Positions 31,232-38,948 are shown, numbered from the stretch's first letter. The stretch is DNA of 38,948 nucleotides from JAGNHB01 sp964436005 (GCA_964436005.1 CAYTBK010000025.1:1-38948); one strand, 5' to 3'. Notes: generated by a model not told the origin, from the letters alone. Program-made: numbers and translations.

Positions 31232-31263
31232 TTGTTGCCCCGGGCCGGAATTGACTCTATAAT
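31232..31263 (+). promoter_or_regulatory. Internal sigma-70 promoter before pilT
   Basis: TTGCCC (31235-31240), a 17-base spacer and a perfect TATAAT (31258-31263) lie in the 86-base gap after pilB, 39 bases before the pilT start. It lets pilT and downstream genes be expressed independently of pilB. Confidence 0.65.
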
Positions 31264-31301
31264 AAAACAGATTTTCAAAAATTCCGTCAAAAAGAGGGTT
31301 C

Positions 31302-32456
31302 ATGGTATCACTGCCCGAACTTCTAAGAAAATTGAAGGAAAAATCCGGTTCCGATCTTCACCTGACGACCGGTTCTGCGCCGCAGATCCGCGTCGACGGC
31401 AGCCTGCGCCCAGTGGAGGAGCTTCCACCTCTTACCGCGGCGGAGACGAAGCGCCTCGCCTACAGCGTTCTGACGGATGCGCAGAAGCACCGCCTGGAAG
31501 AGAACCTCGAGCTGGACTTCTCTTTCGGCGTCAAGGACGTGTCCCGGTTCCGCGGGAACATCTTCTACCAGCGCGGCGCCATTGCGGCTGTCTTCCGTAT
31601 CATCCCCTTTGAAATAAAGAGTTTCGAGGCGCTGGGCCTGCCGGGCGTCGTCACCACCCTCTGCGAGAAGCCCCGCGGGCTGATCCTGGTCACGGGCCCC
31701 ACGGGCAGCGGCAAGTCGACGACGCTGGCCACCATGATCGACAAGATCAACCGGGATCGCCACGAGCACATCGTGACCATGGAAGACCCCATCGAGTTCC
31801 TGCACCCGCACCGCAACTGCATCGTCAACCAGCGGGAAATCCACAGCGACACGCACTCGTTCAACAACGCGCTGCGCGTGGTGCTGCGCCAGGACCCGGA
31901 CGTGGTCCTGGTCGGCGAGATGCGCGACCTGGAAACCATCGAAGCCGCCCTGCGGGTCGCGGAAACCGGCCACCTGACCTTCGCCACCCTGCACACCAAC
32001 ACCGCCATCAGCACCATCAACCGCATCATCGACGTTTTCCCGGCCTTCCAGCAGCAGCAGATCCGCACGCAGCTGTCGATGGTCCTGGAAGGCGTCCTCT
32101 GCCAGACCCTGTTGCCCAAGGTGGGCGGCATCGGGCGCTGCATGGCCATGGAAATCATGATTCCGACCTCCGGTATCCGCAACCTGATCCGCGAGGACAA
32201 GATCCACCAGGTCTACTCGGCTATGCAGACCGGGCAGGAACGCCACGGGATGCAGACCTTCAACCAGTCGTTGGCCAGTCTCTACATCGCCAAGCAGATT
32301 TCGCTGGAAATGGCGATGCTCAAATCTCCCAATCCGGCCGAACTGGAAGACCTGATCAAGCGCGGTGTCGGCGTGGTACAGACAGCCGCGCCGGCTTACG
32401 GCCCCACGCCGCCGCGTCAGCGTCCGCCGGCCCCTCCGAGCGGAAGATCTGTTTAG
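31302..32456 (+). CDS. pilT: Type IV pilus retraction ATPase PilT
   Basis: A protein of 384 residues, the hexameric ATPase that drives pilus retraction and twitching. Opening LPELLRKLKEKSGSDLHLT is the PilT N-terminal signature. Walker A is GPTGSGKS (132-139), the Asp box and Walker B are VVLVGEMRDLETIEAAL, and the AIRNLIRE box appears as SGIRNLIRED. The C-terminal tail is Pro-rich (PPRQRPPAPPSGRS), longer than in the usual 345-residue PilT. It lies 20 bases before pilC. Confidence 0.95.
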   Translation: MVSLPELLRKLKEKSGSDLHLTTGSAPQIRVDGSLRPVEELPPLTAAETKRLAYSVLTDAQKHRLEENLELDFSFGVKDVSRFRGNIFYQRGAIAAVFRIIPFEIKSFEALGLPGVVTTLCEKPRGLILVTGPTGSGKSTTLATMIDKINRDRHEHIVTMEDPIEFLHPHRNCIVNQREIHSDTHSFNNALRVVLRQDPDVVLVGEMRDLETIEAALRVAETGHLTFATLHTNTAISTINRIIDVFPAFQQQQIRTQLSMVLEGVLCQTLLPKVGGIGRCMAMEIMIPTSGIRNLIREDKIHQVYSAMQTGQERHGMQTFNQSLASLYIAKQISLEMAMLKSPNPAELEDLIKRGVGVVQTAAPAYGPTPPRQRPPAPPSGRSV

Positions 32457-32475
32457 ACCATTTTTGGAGTGCGCT

Positions 32476-33696
32476 ATGCCCACATTCGTATTTCGTGGTA
32501 AGAACATGGTGACGAACGCCATCATCACGGGGGAGCGGTTCGCCCAGAACAAGCAGTCCCTCATGACGATGCTGCGCGGGGAGCAGATCAACCCCATCAG
32601 CGTGAAGGAAAAGGGCAAGGAAATCGCCCTTCCCACCATCAAGAAGAAGGTTTCCGACAAGGACATCGCCCTTTTCACCCGCCAGTTCGCCGTCATGATC
32701 GACTCGGGCCTCCCGCTCGTCCAGTGCCTCCGCATCCTGGGCACCCAGCAGGAGAAACCGGTTTTTCAACAGGTTCTGTTCCAGATCCAGCGCGATGTCG
32801 AGAGCGGCATGTCTCTCGCCGACGCCATGGGTAAGCACCCGAAAGTGTTCGACGCCCTTTACGTCAACATGGTGGCCGCCGGCGAATCCGGCGGTATCCT
32901 CGACCTGATCCTGAAACGGCTTTCCGCCTACATGGAGAAGATGGTCAAGCTGAAGAGCTCCATCAAGTCGGCCCTCATCTACCCGGCCGTGGTCATGAGC
33001 GTCGCCGTGGTGGCGGTTTTCCTCCTCCTCTGGCTCGTCATCCCGACGTTCGCCTCCCTCTTCACCGGCCTGGGCGCCGAACTGCCCCTGCCCACCAAGA
33101 TCGTCATCGGCCTCTCCAACTTCATCGCCCGTTTCGCCTGGCTGGTGATCCTCATCCTCGGCTTCGGGATCTACGGCCTGAAGAAGTGGTACGAAACCGA
33201 GAACGGCAAGCATTCCATCGACGCCTTCCTGCTGAAGATCCCGGTCATCGGCGTCCTCCTGCAGAAGATCGCCATCTCCCGTTTCACCAAGACGCTCAGC
33301 ACCCTGATCTCCAGCGGCATCCCGATCCTGGAAGGCCTGGACATCACGGCGAAGGCGGCCGGCAACGTCGTCTTCGAGGACACCATCAAGGCGGTCCGCA
33401 AAGAGGTCGAAGCCGGCAAAACCCTCTCCGGTCCCATGGAGGAAACCGGGCGGTTCCCGACCATGGTCATCCAGATGGTCGCCGTCGGCGAACAGACCGG
33501 TGAACTCGACACCATGATGGACCGCGTCGCCCAATTCTACGAGGACGAGGTAGACCGTTCCGTCGCCAATCTGATGAGCCTCCTGGAGCCGCTGCTCCTG
33601 GTCTTCCTGGGTGTCAGCATCGGGTCGATCGTGGTTTCCATGTACCTGCCGATGTTCACCCTGATTTCCAAACTGGCCGGAGCGGGCGCCCACTAG
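32476..33696 (+). CDS. pilC: Type IV pilus inner-membrane platform PilC
   Basis: A protein of 406 residues. Two GspF/PilC domains follow one another: the first begins DIALFTRQFAVMIDSGLPLVQ and includes FDALYVNMVAAGESGG. The second begins ISRFTKTLSTLISSGIPILEG and includes VIQMVAVGEQTGELD. Membrane segments lie near 172-195, 216-236 and 376-398. PilC couples the PilB and PilT motors to the growing pilus. The ATG at 32476 follows GGAG by 7 bases; an upstream in-frame extension overlaps pilT and has no ribosome site. It is followed by a terminator-like hairpin. Confidence 0.95.
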   Translation: MPTFVFRGKNMVTNAIITGERFAQNKQSLMTMLRGEQINPISVKEKGKEIALPTIKKKVSDKDIALFTRQFAVMIDSGLPLVQCLRILGTQQEKPVFQQVLFQIQRDVESGMSLADAMGKHPKVFDALYVNMVAAGESGGILDLILKRLSAYMEKMVKLKSSIKSALIYPAVVMSVAVVAVFLLLWLVIPTFASLFTGLGAELPLPTKIVIGLSNFIARFAWLVILILGFGIYGLKKWYETENGKHSIDAFLLKIPVIGVLLQKIAISRFTKTLSTLISSGIPILEGLDITAKAAGNVVFEDTIKAVRKEVEAGKTLSGPMEETGRFPTMVIQMVAVGEQTGELDTMMDRVAQFYEDEVDRSVANLMSLLEPLLLVFLGVSIGSIVVSMYLPMFTLISKLAGAGAH

Positions 33697-33720
33697 CAGC
33701 CCATCAGGAGATACAGCCAG

Positions 33721-33759
33721 GCCCCTGAAGCCCCGCGTGCGGTTTCAGGGGCTTGTTTT
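33721..33759 (+). terminator. Terminator-like hairpin between pilC and pilS
   Basis: A perfect 9-bp stem GCCCCTGAA/TTCAGGGGC (33721-33729 and 33744-33752) with an inner CCGC/GCGG stem is followed by TTGTTTT. It ends 5 bases before the pilS ATG. The only purine-rich ribosome-site candidate (AGGGG) is inside the stem, so it could also control pilS translation. Confidence 0.7.
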
Positions 33760-33764
33760 GCACC

Positions 33765-35408
33765 ATGGAAGATTTTTCGCGCAAAATCAATCTGGTCGTC
33801 GCCTTCCGCGCCTTCATGATCCCGCTGATCAGCGCGACGATCTATTTCACCAAGGATTTCGTTTCGCCCCAGCCCTCCTTCGGCGACACCTATTACGCCC
33901 TGATGGCGTTTTTCTTCGTCCTGAACGTGTTCTGGAAGTACCTGGCCGACCTTCCCGATCCGGCCGGCAAGGCCATTCTCTTCGGTCAGATCCTGGGCGA
34001 TCTGACCCTGGTCTTCTTCACGGTCTACTTCACGGAAGGCGCAGAAACGCCCTTCGCCCTCCTGTACATCCTCGTCATCATGTACGCCAGCCTTTTCCTG
34101 GACTTCCGGGGAATCATCATCGTCACCGCCCTGGCCTGCCTGAGCAACATCACCACCCTCGCTTTCCTGCTCTACGGGAACGCGCACAAGAACCCGGCCA
34201 TCGCCATCAAGCCCTTCCTGCTCTCCATGGAGGTGTCCGTTCTCGGCAACGTCATCGTCGGCCTGCTCATGGGCTTTCTGGCCGAACGGCTCCGCCACGC
34301 CCACCTGCGCGTGGAGCAGCAGACCACGCGCATCCGGGACTTGAACGAATACAACACGCTCATTCTGGACAATATCCGCAGCGGGTTGCTCACCACCGAC
34401 AAGCGGTTCAAAGTCGTGAAAGTGAACCAGACCGGCGTCCGCCTGCTGGAAACGCAGGAAGAGAGCATCCTGGGCGGCAACGCCCTGGCCATTTTCCGCC
34501 TGAACGAGGACGAGATCGCCCACATCAGCTTCCCGCCCCAGGAACAGAGAGCTATCCGTTTGGAAAAGTGGCTGGAGGAAGTGGGGCCGGACGGCCTCTT
34601 CATCGGCCTCTCCATTTCCCCCATCCTCGTCCTGGGCGAGTTGGACGGTTACATCTTCATTTTCCAGGATCTCACCGAGATCAAGAAGCTGGAGAACGAA
34701 CTCGAGATCCAGCGCCGCATGGCCGCCATCGGAAGCCTTTCGGCCGCCATCGCGCACGAGGTCAGAAACCCCCTGGCCTCCATGTCCGGGTCCATCCAGG
34801 TGCTCAAGGACCATCTGAACCTCCAGGATTCCCACCGGCAGCTCATGGACATCGTCCTTCGCGAATCCCAGCGGCTGGACCGGATCATTTCCGATTTTCT
34901 CCAGTTCGCCGGGTTCCGCAAATTCTCGCCGAAAGAAATCGATGCCGTGTCGCTGATCCGGGAGACGATCCTGCTGCTGGAAAACAGCCCCGAGTTCAAG
35001 CCGGAACACCGGATCCAGTTGGAAACAGAACATTCAGCCATCGTCATGAGTGCCGACCCCGACCAATTGCGGCAGGTGGTCTGGAACCTCTGCTCGAACG
35101 CCATGAAAGCCATGCCCTCCGGCGGCGCGATCAGCATCGCCTGCACCCGGGAAAACCGTCACGTCCGCCTGGTGTTCCGTGATGAAGGGCGCGGCATGAA
35201 GGAAGACGAACTCGCCCACCTGTTCGAGCCATTCCAGAGCCATTTCCCTTCGGGCATCGGCCTGGGCATGGCGATCGTCTACCGGATCGTCACCGACCAC
35301 GGCGGCCGGATCGAGGTGCACAGCATCCCCGAGAAGGGAACCGTTTTCACGCTCTGGTTCCCCCTGATCGCCAAACAACCACTGCCAAGAAAGGAGGTAT
35401 CGAGGTGA
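33765..35408 (+). CDS. pilS: Sensor histidine kinase PilS
   Basis: A protein of 547 residues. About six hydrophobic helices (residues about 8-180) anchor it in the membrane, followed by a PAS-like sensing domain (about 195-310). The H-box IAHEVRNPLASM gives phospho-acceptor H331. An ATPase domain follows with N-box (WNLCSNAMKAM) and glycine boxes (DEGRGM, SGIGLGMAIV). PilS in other bacteria senses PilA in the membrane and controls pilA through PilR. The ATG has no free Shine-Dalgarno. The gene overlaps pilR by 4 bases. Assignment rests on domain order and context. Confidence 0.9.
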   Translation: MEDFSRKINLVVAFRAFMIPLISATIYFTKDFVSPQPSFGDTYYALMAFFFVLNVFWKYLADLPDPAGKAILFGQILGDLTLVFFTVYFTEGAETPFALLYILVIMYASLFLDFRGIIIVTALACLSNITTLAFLLYGNAHKNPAIAIKPFLLSMEVSVLGNVIVGLLMGFLAERLRHAHLRVEQQTTRIRDLNEYNTLILDNIRSGLLTTDKRFKVVKVNQTGVRLLETQEESILGGNALAIFRLNEDEIAHISFPPQEQRAIRLEKWLEEVGPDGLFIGLSISPILVLGELDGYIFIFQDLTEIKKLENELEIQRRMAAIGSLSAAIAHEVRNPLASMSGSIQVLKDHLNLQDSHRQLMDIVLRESQRLDRIISDFLQFAGFRKFSPKEIDAVSLIRETILLLENSPEFKPEHRIQLETEHSAIVMSADPDQLRQVVWNLCSNAMKAMPSGGAISIACTRENRHVRLVFRDEGRGMKEDELAHLFEPFQSHFPSGIGLGMAIVYRIVTDHGGRIEVHSIPEKGTVFTLWFPLIAKQPLPRKEVSR

Positions 35409-36784
35409 AACTGCTTCTCGTCGATGATCAGCAGGGGATGAGAGACCTGCTGGGGTTCGTTTTCCGGGAGGACGGTTTCCAGGTCGTATCCGCCGAAAGC
35501 TTCCAGGATGCCTGCGAAAAGTTCCACGGCGACTCGTTCGACGTCGTCGTGTCCGACCTGAAACTGGGCGACGGTACCGGGCTGGAGTTGTTGCAGATGA
35601 TCCGCGAAGAGAAATCGGACGCCGCCTTCGTCCTGATCACCGCCTACGCTTCGGCCGACAGCGCCATCGAAGCGCTGAAATACGGTGCGTTCGACTACGT
35701 GACGAAAAAAAGCCCTTTCGACGTGGAAGAATTGAAGACCATCGTCCGCTCGGCCATGGAGAAGCGGGCCGGGGAAAAGAAAGCCGGCGAGGTCCGGAAA
35801 GGGCCGGACGCGGAACCTTCCCGGATCATCGGCGTTTCCGCGGAAATGATCAAGATCTACAAGACTATCGGCGTCGTCGCCACCACCGACAGCACCATCC
35901 TCATCACCGGGGACAGCGGGACAGGCAAGGAACTGATCGCCAAAGCCATTCACGAATCGAGCCTGCGCAACGGGCAGCCCTTCATTTCCGTCAACTGCGG
36001 CTCTTTCCCCGAGACCCTGTTGGAAAGCGAGCTGTTCGGGTACATGAAGGGCAGCTTCACCGGCGCCTTCAACAACAAGAAGGGCCTGTTCGAGGAAGCG
36101 AACAAGGGGACGCTGTTCCTGGACGAGATTGCCGAAATGTCCCTGCCCATGCAGGTCAAACTGTTGCGGGCCCTCCAGGAAAGGCGGGTGCGCCGGCTGG
36201 GCAGCCCCGAAGAGACGCCCGTGGACGTACGCATCATCGCCGCCACCAACAAGAATCTGCAGGATTTCATCCAAAAGGGCCTCTTCCGGGAAGACCTGTT
36301 CTACCGCATCGCGGTCATCCCCATCCACCTGCCTCCGCTCCGCGAGCGAAAAAGCGACATCCCCGCCCTGGCCGAGCATTTCCTGCATCGTTTCACCGCC
36401 AAGCTGAACAAGGACATCAAGGGTTTCTCCGAGACCGCCATGCGCTGCCTGCTCGCGTACGAATGGAAAGGCAACGTCCGGCAACTGGAAAATGTCGTGG
36501 AGCGGGCCGCCGCCCTCGAGACCTCCGACTTCATCCAGCCGGAACGGTTGCCCGATGAGCTCGTCAACCCGGGCGTCGGCCGGGCCATCTGCCCGTTCCC
36601 CGAGGTCAGCATCCCCGACGAGGGCCTGGAAATCGACGCCTACCTGGAGAACATGGAACGAAGAATCATCCTGATGGCCCTGCAGAAGACGGACGGCGTT
36701 CAGATAAAGGCCGCCCGGCTGCTCAAGATCACCTACCGCAGCTTCATCCACCGCATGCACAAGCTGGGGATCGCCATCACCTGA
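35405..36784 (+). CDS. pilR: Sigma-54-dependent response regulator PilR
   Basis: A protein of 459 residues with receiver, AAA+ and DNA-binding domains. The receiver has D7/D8 and phospho-acceptor D51. Walker A is GDSGTGKE. The sigma-54 contact loop is GSFTGA, with Ser for the first Ala, as is common in PilR proteins. A Fis-type helix-turn-helix ends the protein (IKAARLLKITYRSFIHRMHKLG). It begins at GTG, overlapping the pilS stop, with AAGGAGG 7 bases upstream. In other bacteria PilR activates pilA, which is not in this window. The second such activator in the window is at 235-1599. Confidence 0.92.
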   Translation: MKLLLVDDQQGMRDLLGFVFREDGFQVVSAESFQDACEKFHGDSFDVVVSDLKLGDGTGLELLQMIREEKSDAAFVLITAYASADSAIEALKYGAFDYVTKKSPFDVEELKTIVRSAMEKRAGEKKAGEVRKGPDAEPSRIIGVSAEMIKIYKTIGVVATTDSTILITGDSGTGKELIAKAIHESSLRNGQPFISVNCGSFPETLLESELFGYMKGSFTGAFNNKKGLFEEANKGTLFLDEIAEMSLPMQVKLLRALQERRVRRLGSPEETPVDVRIIAATNKNLQDFIQKGLFREDLFYRIAVIPIHLPPLRERKSDIPALAEHFLHRFTAKLNKDIKGFSETAMRCLLAYEWKGNVRQLENVVERAAALETSDFIQPERLPDELVNPGVGRAICPFPEVSIPDEGLEIDAYLENMERRIILMALQKTDGVQIKAARLLKITYRSFIHRMHKLGIAIT

Positions 36785-36797
36785 GGAGTCTCCGGCC

Positions 36798-37625
36798 ATG
36801 TGGACAGTGAACAGCCTGACCTGCGAGATCGATGGAAAGCGCCTGCTCGAGGACGTGTCCTTCACCGTGCCCCGCGGCGAGTTCGTTTCGATCATCGGCC
36901 CCAACGGGGCGGGCAAAACGACCCTCCTGCGGCACCTCAACCGGGTCCTCCCGGCCGGCGCCGCCGTGCGGCTCTCCGGCCGCCCGCTTCGTTCCTGGCC
37001 GATCCGCGACCTGGCGAAGACCGTCTCCTGGGTGCCCCAGATGAAGGAGCAGGCCCCCCCCTTCGACGTGTCCTTCTTCCTGCTGATGAGCCGCCACCCG
37101 CACCTGTCCCTCTGGCACGGCCCCAGCCGCCAAGACCGGGACCTGGTCGAGGATGTCATGGACCGCGCCGGCCTGCGCGAGCTCGCTTCGCATTCCCTCC
37201 AGACCCTGAGCGGAGGAGAGCGGCAGCGGGTCTACATTGCCGCCGCCATGGCCCAGGAAACCCCGGCCATCCTGCTGGACGAGCCCACCGCCTTCCTGGA
37301 CCCCTGGCACGACGCCCACGTCGGCTCCCTGCTCGAGGACCTGAACCGGAGGGACGGAAAGACCATCGTCATGGTCACCCACGACATCAACGCAGCCCGG
37401 CGGCTCTCTCACCGCATCGTCGGGCTGCGGAAAGGACGGGTCGCCTTCGACCTGCCAGCCGCGGAAGTGGGTGCCGAAGCCCTCGAAAGCCTTTTCGGAG
37501 TTCCGTTTGTGCAATATTCCGTCAGCAGCGCGCACACGTCGGGAGACGTTTTCCTGCCCCTGCGGGAAAACCCCCGGGCCGTTGCCTGGGCGACAACTCC
37601 GGAGCACCCGGGCGGCCACTCATGA
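36798..37625 (+). CDS. ABC importer ATPase (BtuD/FecE type)
   Basis: A protein of 275 residues, the cytoplasmic ATPase of an iron-chelate or cobalamin type II importer. Walker A is GPNGAGKTT (34-42), the Q-loop near Q81, signature LSGGE (137-141), Walker B ILLDEPT (158-164) and switch H195 (VTHD). GGAG lies about 10 bases before the ATG, 13 bases after pilR. The permease gene overlaps its stop by 4 bases (ATGA). No substrate-binding protein or TonB receptor gene is in the window, so the cargo is unknown. Confidence 0.9.
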   Translation: MWTVNSLTCEIDGKRLLEDVSFTVPRGEFVSIIGPNGAGKTTLLRHLNRVLPAGAAVRLSGRPLRSWPIRDLAKTVSWVPQMKEQAPPFDVSFFLLMSRHPHLSLWHGPSRQDRDLVEDVMDRAGLRELASHSLQTLSGGERQRVYIAAAMAQETPAILLDEPTAFLDPWHDAHVGSLLEDLNRRDGKTIVMVTHDINAARRLSHRIVGLRKGRVAFDLPAAEVGAEALESLFGVPFVQYSVSSAHTSGDVFLPLRENPRAVAWATTPEHPGGHS

Positions 37626-38620
37626 ACAGGTCCCTGCACCGTTTCCTCTGGATCGCCTTCGCCCTGCTCGTGGCCGCGCCATTCCTCCTGGTCTGCCTGG
37701 GCAGCGGGGCCCGGAACCTTCTCGACGTCTTTTCCCCCGCCTTCCGCGCTTCCCTGTCCGGCGTGGTGTTCTGGGATGTGCGCGTCCCGCGCCTCTTCCT
37801 GGGATTTGCCGCGGGAGGGGCGCTGGCCCTGGCCGGCCTTGTCTTCCAGGCCGTCTTCCGCAATCCCCTGGCCACCCCCTTCACCCTGGGCGTTTCCAGC
37901 GGAGCCGCCTGCGGGGCCGCCCTGGCCGTCAAGGCCGGGCTGGACATCTCGATCGCCGGGTTTTCCGCCCTCCCCGTCTTCGCCTTCATCGGCGCCACCG
38001 CCACCATCGTCCTGGTCTTCGCCCTGGCCGGGATCGGCCGGGACTACTCCACCGAATCCCTGCTCCTGTGCGGAATCGCCCTGAGCTTTTTCTTCTCCGC
38101 CGTCATCATGTTCGTCCAGTATTTGAGTGACTTCACCGGTTCGTTCCAGCTGGTCCGCTGGCTGATGGGAGACCTGAATGTGGTGGGCTACACCAAGCCG
38201 CTGGAATTGTGCAGCCTGGTGGTTGCGGCCGGCGTGCCGGTCCTCGTCCTTTCACGGAACCTGAACCTGCTTCTGGCCGGGGACGAAATCGCCCACTCCC
38301 GGGGTGTGAGCGTCACCCGGACCCGCTTCGTCCTCCTCGGGGCCGTCTCCCTGATGACGGGCGGCGTGGTCGCCCTCTGCGGCCCCATCGGCTTCGTGGG
38401 CATGATGGTTCCCCAGATGGTCCGGATGGTCGCCGGAAACGACCACGTCAAGCTCATCCCCTACTCCCTCCTCGGAGGTGGGGCGTTTCTCGCCATGTGC
38501 GACTGGACGGCCCGCTCCATCATTCCCCCGGCGGAGATCCCGGTGGGAATCCTGACTTCCCTGCTCGGCGGCCCGTTTTTCCTGTACCTGCTTTTGAAAA
38601 CCAGAAAAAACCGGATGTAG
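37622..38620 (+). CDS. ABC importer permease (BtuC/FecD type)
   Basis: A protein of 332 residues with about nine to ten hydrophobic helices, the FecCD/BtuC permease family. Signature parts are DVRVPRLFLGFAAGGALALAG, FRNPLATPFTLGVSSGAACGA and GPIGFVGMMVPQMVRM, which includes the coupling region to the ATPase. It forms a dimer with the ATPase encoded just upstream. It is translated in an ATGA overlap. The substrate is probably a siderophore, haem or corrinoid by family, which is not shown by the sequence. Confidence 0.9.
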   Translation: MNRSLHRFLWIAFALLVAAPFLLVCLGSGARNLLDVFSPAFRASLSGVVFWDVRVPRLFLGFAAGGALALAGLVFQAVFRNPLATPFTLGVSSGAACGAALAVKAGLDISIAGFSALPVFAFIGATATIVLVFALAGIGRDYSTESLLLCGIALSFFFSAVIMFVQYLSDFTGSFQLVRWLMGDLNVVGYTKPLELCSLVVAAGVPVLVLSRNLNLLLAGDEIAHSRGVSVTRTRFVLLGAVSLMTGGVVALCGPIGFVGMMVPQMVRMVAGNDHVKLIPYSLLGGGAFLAMCDWTARSIIPPAEIPVGILTSLLGGPFFLYLLLKTRKNRM

Positions 38621-38621
38621 C

Positions 38622-38637
38622 CCGTCACATGTGACGG
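38622..38637. promoter_or_regulatory. 16-bp perfect palindrome after the permease gene
   Basis: CCGTCACATGTGACGG is a perfect palindrome beginning one base after the permease stop codon. No T-run follows, so it is unlikely to be a terminator by itself. It may be a binding site for a dimeric regulator. Confidence 0.5.
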
Positions 38638-38706
38638 ATTCCGCCACATATAAAGACTGTTGGTGGGGGCAAGCGCACGGCGAAGTCGGGCACTTCCGCT
38701 CAACAC

Positions 38707-38718
38707 GTGCCTTTGCAC
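38707..38718. promoter_or_regulatory. Short inverted repeat upstream of sigma-54 promoter
   Basis: GTGCCTTTGCAC (38707-38718) is a short inverted repeat about 33 bases before the -24 element. Activators of the NtrC family bind such inverted TGC/GCA sites, but the position is closer than usual for an enhancer, so the role is uncertain. Confidence 0.3.
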
Positions 38719-38724
38719 AAGTTT

Positions 38725-38745
38725 CGATGCGCCGGCAGCGCATCG
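38725..38745. promoter_or_regulatory. 8-bp inverted repeat next to sigma-54 promoter
   Basis: CGATGCGC (38725-38732) and GCGCATCG (38738-38745) are separated by 5 bases. They end 5 bases before the -24 element of the sigma-54 promoter and could be a binding site for a regulator. Confidence 0.45.
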
Positions 38746-38750
38746 GATTC

Positions 38751-38766
38751 TGGCAGAGGATTTGCT
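38751..38766 (+). promoter_or_regulatory. Sigma-54 promoter of the ECF gene
   Basis: TGGCAGAGGATTTGCT matches the sigma-54 consensus TGGCAC-R-N4-TTGCW with one change. The -24 GG and -12 GC have the exact spacing. It lies 69 bases before the start codon of the ECF gene, leaving a leader of about 58 bases. Confidence 0.75.
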
Positions 38767-38835
38767 TTATAAGGGGGCTGGAAGTCCGAAGCGATTCCGC
38801 CCCGAGCGAAAAAATCTGACCGAGGGAGTTCTCAC

Positions 38836-38948
38836 ATGACGACAAAGAACTGGAAAGAGCAGGATATCGTCGCGGCGCTGCAGCAGGGCGACACCGCCGC
38901 GCTGGAAAGCGTCATGGCCAAGTATCAGACCAAGGTCTACAACACGGC
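38836..38948 (+). CDS. ECF-type RNA polymerase sigma factor (5' part)
   Basis: Only the first 37 codons lie in the window. They read as MTTKNWKEQDIVAALQQGD followed by an ALESVMAKYQTKVYNT region. This is the typical start of sigma-70 region 2 in ECF sigma factors: a short charged leader, then (I/L)xxxLQxGDxxALexlxxxyxxxVyn. GGGAG lies 7-9 bases before the ATG. The gene is preceded by a sigma-54 promoter, so an ECF factor would be made in response to a sigma-54 activator. Partial: the 3' part is outside the window. Confidence 0.7.
   Translation, partial: MTTKNWKEQDIVAALQQGDTAALESVMAKYQTKVYNT

Noticed and set aside
29407..31290. Open frame of 627 codons on the minus strand opposite pilB
   Set aside because: Pure shadow of pilB with His/Val/Asp-rich composition and no ribosome site. 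The same holds for the long antisense frames at 3182-5002, 9161-10648 and 35279-37159.
38622..38637. Rho-independent terminator after the permease gene
   Set aside because: The palindrome has no loop and is not followed by a T-run.

Overview
This is a GC-rich, gene-dense, Gram-negative-type chromosomal segment. Two proteins start with lipoprotein or export signals, an M23 peptidase and a cell-wall sugar-kinase homologue lie together, and there is a pilB-pilT-pilC-pilS-pilR cluster. Many genes overlap by 4 or 11 bases. Protein character and gene order suggest an Acidobacteriota-like or former-deltaproteobacterial lineage, but no 16S gene is present and I cannot place it further. No prophage, insertion sequence or CRISPR array is visible.

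Left part (1-8314): an NtrC-type regulator and its histidine kinase form a minus-strand pair. Rightward follow an RsbW-like ATPase fused to an acetyltransferase, a LytM-type M23 peptidase coupled to an AmgK-like sugar kinase, and an MTA/MTI-phosphorylase-like enzyme. A DUF4136 protein converges on the last of these.

Middle part (8411-21113, all minus strand): an OPT transporter, a lipoprotein, tRNA-Glu(CUC) with a consensus promoter and terminator, an exported MTA/SAH-deaminase-like amidohydrolase with a partner of unknown function, a double-cyclophilin isomerase, an overlapping operon (phosphate acyltransferase, DMT transporter, trmB), the UV endonuclease UvsE, and a DUF1015 gene followed by a EutN/CcmL microcompartment vertex protein. 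The intergenic gaps carry degenerate periodic repeats, often as inverted pairs about 120-160 bp apart.

Right-centre (21290-29161): an EF-hand-like protein with a sigma-28-type promoter. An apparently continuous plus-strand run then carries a zinc-ribbon/TPR protein, recA, a second EutN/CcmL protein, a D-2-hydroxyacid dehydrogenase, purS, purQ and an aminotransferase. Converging on it is a protein that I read as two tandem Hfq/Sm-like folds, the most unusual protein in the window.

Right part (29488-38948): pilB, pilT, pilC, a hairpin, then pilS and pilR. These encode the extension and retraction motors, the platform protein and the two-component system of a type IV pilus. A BtuCD/FecCD-type ATPase-permease pair sits where some bacteria carry pilA. 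The window ends in the start of an ECF sigma factor gene preceded by a near-consensus sigma-54 promoter. With two sigma-54 activators also present, sigma-54 control is a recurring theme.
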